A stretch of DNA of 10,087 bases from Microcaldota archaeon (lineage in GTDB: Archaea > Micrarchaeota > Micrarchaeia > Micrarchaeales > CABMGC01), in contig DAHVVD010000015.1 of the NCBI GenBank assembly GCA_027328265.1, forward strand, positions 1 through 10,087. Direction: 5' to 3'. The notes beneath the pieces were generated by a model, which worked only from the letters and a program-made list of their open reading frames with translations, searched no databases and was not told the origin of the DNA. A program made the translations under genes and the position numbers. Below are positions 4,851 to 10,087 of the stretch, piece by piece. Each line of letters starts with the position of its first letter. Within the stretch, counting starts at the first letter, position 1.

Positions 4851-5813
4851 TCATGAATTGCCGCTCTTTTTTCCCCTCTTCTGTCCTTTTCCTTCAGGTT
4901 TTTCCCTACCCTTCATACTTAGATACTCCTTTATGCCCATCACTCCGAAGGGCACTGGCATCGCGAAGCCCTTGTTCTCTGTGGGAACGAAGACCATTAT
5001 ATTCTTGCCGTTGATGCTCACTTCGTACATCATGTTGAGCGCACGGAGCTGCATCGCGTAAGGATCCTTCTCGTACTTCTTCGAGGCCTCTATCATCTTG
5101 TCTGCAGCCAGTGACTCGCTCTCCGCAAGTATGACTCTCGCCTGCTTCTCTCTGTCTGATGTTGCAACGCGGGCCATAGCATTCTGGAGCTCAGGCGGTA
5201 TTGTGACGTCTCTTATCTCCACTGAGATCGCCTCTATGCCCCAATTGGTGGTGCGCTCCTCTATGAGCTTCTGGATGTCTTCTCCTATTATGTCCCTTCC
5301 GGCAAGCATAGCCGAGAGCTCGCTCTTCCCTATTATGTCACGCATGGCTGTCTGTGAGGCAAGGAGCACCGAGTCGTAGTATGACTGGACGTTAAGGATC
5401 GTCCTCTCGACGTTCTTGACCTGCCAGAAGAGTATGGCGTCGACGTCCACTGGTACGTTGTCCTTTGTGAGCGTCTTCTCAGCCTTGAACGAGGTGCTGA
5501 GCACCCTTGTGTCTATGGTAGCAGTTGTTGCATCGACTATCGGCACGATCAGGAAGAGCCCAGGCCCTATGACTCCAACGTATCTTCCGAACCTCAGCAC
5601 TGCCTTCCTGTTCCATTCGCTGAGTATCCTTACCGAGAGCACCAGCACGAGTATGAACGCGACCCCGAAGCCTATTCCTGCATTGTTGAGGCCTCCATAA
5701 TAGTAGCCTCCAGCCGTGAATACGATGAATATCAGCAAGTCTGCCAGAGCCGCAGGACCTGACCTATACGGCCTTGCGTTTGAGACAGGCACATGCTGAC
5801 TCTTGCTTTGCAT
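4851..5813 (-). CDS. Slipin/stomatin-like SPFH-domain membrane protein
   Basis: This is a membrane scaffold protein of the SPFH (band 7) family, which forms ring-like oligomers and often binds membrane proteases. Two hydrophobic segments lie at about 22-40 and 47-63. The SPFH domain then starts with RKAVLRFGRYVGVIGPGLF (~69-87), runs through VPVDVDAILFWQV, and reaches REKQARVILAESE (~211-223) at the start of a helical stretch. The end (~298-320) is strongly basic and disordered. I prefer the ATG at 5813 (320 aa): GGAGGT stands just before it (5817-5822), and a CTTAAAGA box at 5845-5852 would start transcription near 5822. An in-frame ATG at 5837 would add 8 residues. The frequent partner NfeD is not in the window. 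The VOC gene follows closely. Confidence 0.88.
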   Translation of the reverse strand: MQSKSQHVPVSNARPYRSGPAALADLLIFIVFTAGGYYYGGLNNAGIGFGVAFILVLVLSVRILSEWNRKAVLRFGRYVGVIGPGLFLIVPIVDATTATIDTRVLSTSFKAEKTLTKDNVPVDVDAILFWQVKNVERTILNVQSYYDSVLLASQTAMRDIIGKSELSAMLAGRDIIGEDIQKLIEERTTNWGIEAISVEIRDVTIPPELQNAMARVATSDREKQARVILAESESLAADKMIEASKKYEKDPYAMQLRALNMMYEVSINGKNIMVFVPTENKGFAMPVPFGVMGIKEYLSMKGREKPEGKGQKRGKKSGNS

Positions 5814-5844
5814 AAGACCTCCAATTATCTCTACCATACTATAA

Positions 5845-5852
5845 TCTTTAAG
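5845..5852 (-). promoter_or_regulatory. TATA-like box for the slipin-VOC operon
   Basis: On the - strand this reads CTTAAAGA. It lies just upstream of the distal ATG (5837), so a transcript starting about 25 bases further on would exclude that codon and begin near GGAGGT at 5817-5822. This supports the shorter slipin start at 5813. Confidence 0.35.
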
Positions 5853-5913
5853 GCTTCTCTCACAATTCCTTGACTTACCAGCTTAGGAAAAGGGAGTTCC
5901 CGAGGCAATGTAA

Positions 5914-5923
5914 AACTATATAG
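5914..5923 (+). promoter_or_regulatory. TATA box for the cold-shock gene
   Basis: AACTATATAG with TATATA at 5917-5922 predicts a start of transcription near 5942-5945 and a leader of roughly 15-18 bases. That leader contains GTGAT, three bases before the ATG at 5960. Confidence 0.5.
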
Positions 5924-5959
5924 ATTAGCGCTCTCACAATAATAGTGACAAGTGATAGT

Positions 5960-6151
5960 ATGAAAGGAAAAGTAAAGATGTTTAACGTCGGCCGCGGCTT
6001 CGGGTTCATAACCGGAGACGATGGAAAGGATGTCTACGTGCATATCTCTGCAGTAGAAGGCGGATCTGCGCTCGCAGTAGGCGACGCAGTCGAGTACGAA
6101 GTTGAGCAGGGCGAAAAGGGCCCACGCGCCAAGAACGTCAAGAAGTCTTGA
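5960..6151 (+). CDS. Cold-shock-domain (CspA-type) RNA-binding protein
   Basis: This is a 63-aa single cold-shock domain, a five-stranded barrel that binds single-stranded RNA or DNA and keeps mRNA unfolded. RNP1 is seen as GRGFGFIT (~12-19) and RNP2 as VYVHIS (~27-32). The C-terminal part GDAVEYEVEQGEKGPRAKNVK matches the family end. The ATG at 5960 is chosen over a GTG at 5945 because GTGAT lies just before it (GTGATAGTATG) and because the domain starts at MKGKVK. The position usually filled by Trp in KVKWFN is Met here (KVKMFN), which removes one of the aromatic residues that stack on bases. The gene is divergent from the slipin operon, with about 145 bases between the starts. Cold-shock proteins occur only in some archaeal lineages. 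Confidence 0.9.
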   Translation: MKGKVKMFNVGRGFGFITGDDGKDVYVHISAVEGGSALAVGDAVEYEVEQGEKGPRAKNVKKS

Positions 6152-6230
6152 AGACGACGCTCATTAATGTGACCTAGCGGAAGCTCTGAACGTAAAACAG
6201 CATATTATAAGAAGAGAATCTGACTCTTGA
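6152..6230. other. Short convergent spacer
   Basis: These 79 bases separate the cold-shock gene from the converging gene on the - strand. A 5-bp hairpin AAGAG/CTCTT lies at 6212-6228. No gene, and no clear T-run terminator, is visible. Confidence 0.4.
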
Positions 6231-7433
6231 TCATATCTTCGGACCTTCTGCTCCAGCCTCTGCCTCAGGCTGCTCCCCGTGCCTCTTCTCATCGTCTTTC
6301 TTCTCCGCAAGCGCCTCATGAGCCTTCTCTGTCACGGCCTCCTCCCTTATCCTCTTGACCTCCCTGTGGCTCCTGAACCTCAATACAGCATATACCAAAA
6401 CTATGATGATTACAACAATCAGTATGAGGTATATACTATTGCCCTCTATGCTCGAGATGAAGCCAGTCGCAGAGGAGACTCCTGAGCCGGAGAGGCACCT
6501 GCTTATCTCACCGTCCTCGTAATCAGTAAAATTTGCCACCTTTCCCTTGTAGTTTGCAGAGCCGTTCAATGTCGTCGGCATCGAAGATGCTGCTGTGTTG
6601 TTTATGCCATCTGCTATGTTCGTAGCGATGCCGCACTTGGCAAGAGCAGCCTCATTTGCGTTGAATTTGTTCGTATCGTTGGCAAGCTGGTACCTCGCTG
6701 AGACCCAGTTCTGGAGTATTTTATTCGATTGGTTTACGAATGCTGAGTATTGGCCATATTCTCCCGAAAGCGTGCTGTTGGCAACGCTCACGTTGTAGTA
6801 TGCATTCGAGAGGAGGTTCTGGCTTGCATCCTGATATGAGAAGGCAAGGTAGCTGCCTGATAGCGCTATGCCGTATCCCACCTGCGAGTTGCAGATGCCA
6901 TACACTCCGCAAAAGTAGCTGTAGCTCTCGTTCTCGCCCTCATACCTCAGGAAGGTCTGATTGTAGGCCCTTATGAATATGCTCTCGTTCTGGTCCAGGT
7001 AATGGTAGATGGAGATGTTGAAGCTGTCATTGAAGACTATCTGCGGGTACGAAGTTGACCTGAGCCTCAGCAAGACAGTTTTCTTTATAGTGCCATTTCC
7101 TTGCAAGAGCGGTATCGGCTTGAGGTTAACCGAGCATGTCTGTGTGCTTCCGCTTGCCACAGAGCACTGATTGCCGAACGAATCAACGGCCTCGCTTATG
7201 TTAGCTGTGTCTGCCGGCATGACAGTGAAGCTTCCATAGAAGAGGGGGTAAGGCGCACTTACAGAGAAACTAATTGTTATAGGATAACCATCCCTGCATG
7301 CGAGCAGGGTGGTATTGAAGGGGGCGCAGGGTCCTGACGGATTCAGTATCGCGCTCGCGGCATGTTGCAGGGGAAGGAGCAGTGCTAGAGCAATGAGAAG
7401 AAAACTAAAACTTGCAAAAGCTGCCATCCTCAT
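6231..7433 (-). CDS. Unknown exported protein with C-terminal membrane anchor
   Basis: The protein is 400 aa and I do not recognise the family. A classical signal peptide covers residues ~1-28 (hydrophobic FLLIALALLLPL, then HAASA). The large outside region has eight cysteines (36, 46, 90, 100, 175, 181, 267, 313), which could form four disulfides, and many N-x-S/T sites. Residues ~40-140 look beta-rich and immunoglobulin-like in pattern; ~150-300 look more helical. A single membrane segment (~334-352, LILIVVIIIVLVYAVL) is followed by a ~48-residue charged tail rich in Glu, Lys and Arg inside the cell. The start lies 2 bases after the nmd3 stop, so it is the last gene of the secF-secD-nmd3 operon. 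It must use the Sec pathway itself. A surface receptor, adhesin or chaperone-like anchor are all possible. Confidence 0.7.
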   Translation of the reverse strand: MRMAAFASFSFLLIALALLLPLQHAASAILNPSGPCAPFNTTLLACRDGYPITISFSVSAPYPLFYGSFTVMPADTANISEAVDSFGNQCSVASGSTQTCSVNLKPIPLLQGNGTIKKTVLLRLRSTSYPQIVFNDSFNISIYHYLDQNESIFIRAYNQTFLRYEGENESYSYFCGVYGICNSQVGYGIALSGSYLAFSYQDASQNLLSNAYYNVSVANSTLSGEYGQYSAFVNQSNKILQNWVSARYQLANDTNKFNANEAALAKCGIATNIADGINNTAASSMPTTLNGSANYKGKVANFTDYEDGEISRCLSGSGVSSATGFISSIEGNSIYLILIVVIIIVLVYAVLRFRSHREVKRIREEAVTEKAHEALAEKKDDEKRHGEQPEAEAGAEGPKI

Positions 7434-7435
7434 TT

Positions 7436-8077
7436 CTATAACCTTATCGCGTAGGTGTTCTTATAGATCCTCTTGCCGCTCTTCAGTCCCATGAGCGTGT
7501 ATGACGCCGTAGCTGCAATGTCTCTTTCAGATATAAATGCGTTTGCGGACTTCTTGCTGCTTATAAAGACGTTGAGGCCGCCCTCCACCTTGTCCACCCT
7601 GGCTATGAACTCCCCCCTCGCCTCCATGTACCTCCCAACTTTCTCAACGAATCTCTCGATACGCTCAGGGTCGCCTCTCAGCTGGAAGACAGCCTCGTGG
7701 TATCCTCCTATCCTCTTGTAGCAACTCTCGCATGTTATGTTCTTGTATTCGAGCCCTATCTCCTTCTCTATCGAGAGCCTCCCCTGCCTTCCCTCGTCAA
7801 GGACTATGTCAAATAGTGCCTTGTCCTTTGAGTATTCAATAAGCTTGATTCTGTAGTTCTTTAACTTCGATTCAGCTGCAAGGTTCAGGCTCTTGCCGTC
7901 CTCCTCCTTCATGCCCTCCTTGGTCCTTATCCTGCCGCACTTCTTGCATCTCTCGATCTCTATAACAACTGGAATTTTCTCGCCGAGCATCTCGCCAGCG
8001 CACTTCTCGCAGAACTCGCCGTAGAACCTTATCACGTTGCTTGTCCTGTTGCATATGGGGCAGTGCTTTGCTACCAC
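7436..8077 (-). CDS. nmd3: NMD3 family protein (large ribosomal subunit factor), short archaeal form
   Basis: This 213-aa protein resembles the N-terminal and core part of NMD3, which in eukaryotes binds the 60S subunit and acts as the export adaptor. In archaea it presumably works in late 50S maturation or ribosome recycling; that role is not settled. Zinc-binding cysteine pairs are at CPIC (6, 9), C23/C26 (CEKC), CKKC (44, 47) and CESC (116, 119), giving two treble-clef or ribbon sites. The core after them ends with GKRIYKNTYAIRL, like the end of the second domain, so a further C-terminal domain is missing. The start is GTG, with AAGGTG about ten bases before it. It begins 3 bases after the secD stop and ends 2 bases before the next gene, so translation is probably coupled across the operon. 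Confidence 0.85.
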   Translation of the reverse strand: MVAKHCPICNRTSNVIRFYGEFCEKCAGEMLGEKIPVVIEIERCKKCGRIRTKEGMKEEDGKSLNLAAESKLKNYRIKLIEYSKDKALFDIVLDEGRQGRLSIEKEIGLEYKNITCESCYKRIGGYHEAVFQLRGDPERIERFVEKVGRYMEARGEFIARVDKVEGGLNVFISSKKSANAFISERDIAATASYTLMGLKSGKRIYKNTYAIRL

Positions 8078-8080
8078 GCC

Positions 8081-9661
8081 TCACACCTTCTCGGCGTAGT
8101 GCCTGCTCACTATCGCTCCGTATGCCGGCCTCGTTATCGCAGCTCCAAGCAGTGCGCCTATCATCGTCGCGCCTGCGAACCAGATCTCGCTCGTAAGCGC
8201 CGAGAAGAAGAGAGGGAGCATCGCAAGCGTGAGCAGGAATGCGTTTCTCACTATTATGTAGAAGGCATGACCTATCCTTGTCTTGAGATTAGAATCCTGC
8301 CTGCCTGCCAGCGTCTCGTCCGTTATGATTATCTGCGCGTCGACTCCGGTTCCCACCACTGCAATCATTCCAGCTATGGCGGAGAGGTCGATGGTAGCAA
8401 CGAGGCCCATTATCGAGCCTATGATGAAGAGCTCTGCGAGCGTCGTCAGGAGTATCGGTGCTATCAGGAAGAACTTTTTGTACCTTATCACTATTGTTAC
8501 TCCAACTGCAACTATGGCGAGCAGGAGAGCCTCTGCGCTGATTATCTCGAAATGCTTACCTAGCGTCGCCGGCGTAGTTATCGGCTGACCCACTATTACC
8601 TGGACAGGCAGAGCTCCTCCGCTCAGTATCGTCTCTATCTGTTTCGACTTGTTCTGCGCATTGTTTATCGCGCTTTGGATAGTGCTGTTAGTCACGACGC
8701 CGTTTATCTGATAGCTTGCTATGCCGCTCAGTATTCCTGTTGTTAGACCTGGGCTCAGTGTCGGCGCCGAAAGTAGCCCGACACCAGGCCATGAGTCAAG
8801 TAATACAGGATTTGTTAAGTTGCCTGTAAGGAACTGAGGAGTCATGTTAGCCGCTGTCTGGAAACTTAGTGAGTAGTTGAGAGAAATTAGGTTGCTAGTT
8901 ATGTAGGATGGCGTGCCCCTTTGAAGTATTACCGAGTTGAACTTATCCCTGTTGGCCGCGAAGAAGCTCTCGAGCGAGGCCCAGTTGCTTGCGTTAGAGC
9001 TGAGAAGCTCCAAGGGCAGAGTCTGGTTGCCGAACCTGAGTGCAGTCTGCATCTGGGCTATCTCCTCCTGTGCCGCAGTCGGGTTAGCGCTGAGCAGCGA
9101 CTTGTTGAATAGGAGAATTGCAGCTGTAGGCCTGTCTAGGAACATGTATATCGGCTTGTTTGCCTGGCCGAATACAGTCTTGACGAACTTCTGCTGAGCC
9201 TGCTGCGTCAAGTAAAAGTTGACTATCCATGTAACATTGCTTCTGACTACAGTATACCTACTGGTTATGCTGTTCGGACCGTGCAATATGCCAGATCCGT
9301 TCAGCGCCTCCTTACCGTTTACGATTCCCTGGAAGACCCCCTGCTGCTTTATTATCGAGATCGTGCTGTTTATCTCGCTGCCTGTTGTCGTGGGCACCTG
9401 GACGTATATACCAGAGTTGCCTATAGGTTCGACAATTACCTGACTCAGCCCGAACTTTGTTACCCTCTGACTGAGTATCGAGACTATGTTGTCCATCTCG
9501 AGCGGGTTGACAGGATGCACAAGAGTTATCGGTATCTGAGTGCCGCCTACGAACTCTATCCCGAAGTTGAGGCCGCGCACCACGTCGAGCACTAGAAGTA
9601 TCGCGACTACCGCTATCACTATCAGTATCCTCCAGTCCTTAAGGTAGTCGATCTTTGCCAT
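8081..9661 (-). CDS. secD: Protein translocase subunit SecD
   Basis: SecD and SecF form an accessory membrane complex that helps pull proteins through SecYEG using the ion gradient; archaea have no SecA. The protein is 526 aa. TM1 is ~11-28, followed directly by GLNFGIEFVGGTQI, the SecD-type D1 motif. The large external domain (~40-370) is rich in Asn, Gln, Ser and Thr. Five more segments lie at ~373-515, with the D-bearing TM4 motif GTGVDAQIIITDE (Asp about 441). I chose the ATG at 9661 because its A is the last base of the secF TAA (TAATG, one-base overlap) and MAKIDYLKDWRIL gives a normal cytosolic lead into TM1. A longer in-frame start at 9718 lies inside secF and adds 19 unlikely residues. 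nmd3 follows 3 bases later. Confidence 0.93.
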   Translation of the reverse strand: MAKIDYLKDWRILIVIAVVAILLVLDVVRGLNFGIEFVGGTQIPITLVHPVNPLEMDNIVSILSQRVTKFGLSQVIVEPIGNSGIYVQVPTTTGSEINSTISIIKQQGVFQGIVNGKEALNGSGILHGPNSITSRYTVVRSNVTWIVNFYLTQQAQQKFVKTVFGQANKPIYMFLDRPTAAILLFNKSLLSANPTAAQEEIAQMQTALRFGNQTLPLELLSSNASNWASLESFFAANRDKFNSVILQRGTPSYITSNLISLNYSLSFQTAANMTPQFLTGNLTNPVLLDSWPGVGLLSAPTLSPGLTTGILSGIASYQINGVVTNSTIQSAINNAQNKSKQIETILSGGALPVQVIVGQPITTPATLGKHFEIISAEALLLAIVAVGVTIVIRYKKFFLIAPILLTTLAELFIIGSIMGLVATIDLSAIAGMIAVVGTGVDAQIIITDETLAGRQDSNLKTRIGHAFYIIVRNAFLLTLAMLPLFFSALTSEIWFAGATMIGALLGAAITRPAYGAIVSRHYAEKV

Positions 9662-10087
9662 TACAAACCATCCTTCCTCTTCTTGTAGAGGAGCATTATC
9701 ACTGCGTTGCCCATCCATGTGGTGAAGATGTCTCCGATAAGTCCGAAGAGCGCAACCCCTGCGACTTCATAGTAAGTCGGCACGTACGTGAATATAGCGA
9801 CAGCGAAGAGCACACCGAAAGAGACGATCGCTGTTGCTGTCATCGTAAGACCTGTCTTCATGGATGAGTAGGCCCTTTCCTCAGGCGTGCCTCCATGTAT
9901 CTTAAGTATCCTGAATGCGCTCAGCACGTCAGTGTCAATAGAATATCCTATTATCATGAGAAGTCCGCCGATACTTGCAGTGCCGAGCGGGATTCCCAGA
10001 AGGCCCATGGCACCAAGGGCTATTATCATGTCGTTAGCAGCCCCGAAGACCACAGTGAATGCAGGAGCCACAGATCTGAAGATGAAG
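9661..10087 (-). CDS. secF: Protein translocase subunit SecF, 5' part outside the window
   Basis: The frame runs to the right edge without a start, so the N-terminal part (TM1 and external domain) is missing. What is seen is the C-terminal membrane region: FRSVAPAFTVVFGAANDMI, the GI-rich segment GLLMIIGYSIDTDVL (equal to the bacterial GYSLNDTIV motif of TM4), then a cytosolic turn with RILKIHGGTPEERA, and two more membrane segments. The Asp pair in SIDTD stands where the proton-pathway Asp is expected. The GTG at 10071 is inside a membrane segment and is not the start. The gene precedes secD and overlaps it by one base, so both are translated from one mRNA. Confidence 0.93.
   Translation of the reverse strand, partial: FIFRSVAPAFTVVFGAANDMIIALGAMGLLGIPLGTASIGGLLMIIGYSIDTDVLSAFRILKIHGGTPEERAYSSMKTGLTMTATAIVSFGVLFAVAIFTYVPTYYEVAGVALFGLIGDIFTTWMGNAVIMLLYKKRKDGL

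Noticed and set aside
8063..8563. 166-residue + strand frame over the secD 3' end
   Set aside because: It is antisense to SecD membrane segments, with an implausible Cys/Tyr/Arg-rich composition.
9317..9332. Another match to the tRNA T-arm string (CGATTCCCTG)
   Set aside because: It is inside the secD coding sequence, only about ten bases long, and has no further similarity, so it is not a distant att site.
9662..9718. 19-residue N-terminal extension of SecD (MDGQRSDN start)
   Set aside because: It overlaps the conserved end of secF. The ATG at 9661 overlaps the secF stop by one base and gives a normal SecD N-terminus.
1..10087. CRISPR array or complete insertion sequence
   Set aside because: No regularly spaced direct repeats and no intact transposase or integrase gene were seen anywhere in the window.

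Overview
The window looks archaeal and chromosomal. It carries an archaeal-type NMD3, a SecF/SecD pair, a tRNA without an encoded CCA end, AT-rich TATA-like promoters at leader-less distances, and GTGAT/GGAGGT ribosome-binding sites matching an archaeal 16S tail. Base composition is moderate (roughly balanced) across most genes. The compact gene set, a short NMD3 and a cold-shock protein would fit a DPANN-type archaeon such as a Micrarchaeota relative. That lineage is an inference from gene style only.

Left part (1-2280, + then - strand): the 3' end of an alanine aminotransferase is followed three bases later by tRNA-Val(UAC). Just after the tRNA lies an imperfect copy of its own 3' end and a hairpin. 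Then comes a visibly AT-rich segment with a class II Fic (AMPylator) gene on the - strand. The Fic promoter is embedded in two tandem 38-bp palindromic units, giving four related 10-bp half-sites.

Middle (2270-4440): diverging from Fic is a roughly 300-base, G+C-rich, non-coding stretch with nested stems, two places where alternative stems exclude each other, and a terminator-like hairpin. It may be a structured RNA, possibly the remnant 3' end of an IS200/IS605-type element. A leaderless gene for a membrane-anchored, N-glycosylation-site-rich DUF4382-like surface protein follows. After it come about 480 bases without a convincing gene but with several inverted repeats.

Right part (4440-10087, mostly - strand): a slipin/stomatin-like SPFH protein and a VOC-fold protein form one short operon. 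A cold-shock-domain protein is transcribed divergently from it. Next is a tightly packed - strand operon, read in the order secF (cut by the window edge), secD, nmd3, and an unknown signal-peptide protein with a C-terminal membrane anchor. SecDF assists Sec translocation. The last gene of the operon encodes a protein that must itself pass the translocon. NMD3 ties the locus to large ribosomal subunit biology.

The best candidates for something undescribed are the Fic gene with its four-site operator region and the divergent structured RNA, next to a duplicated tRNA end.
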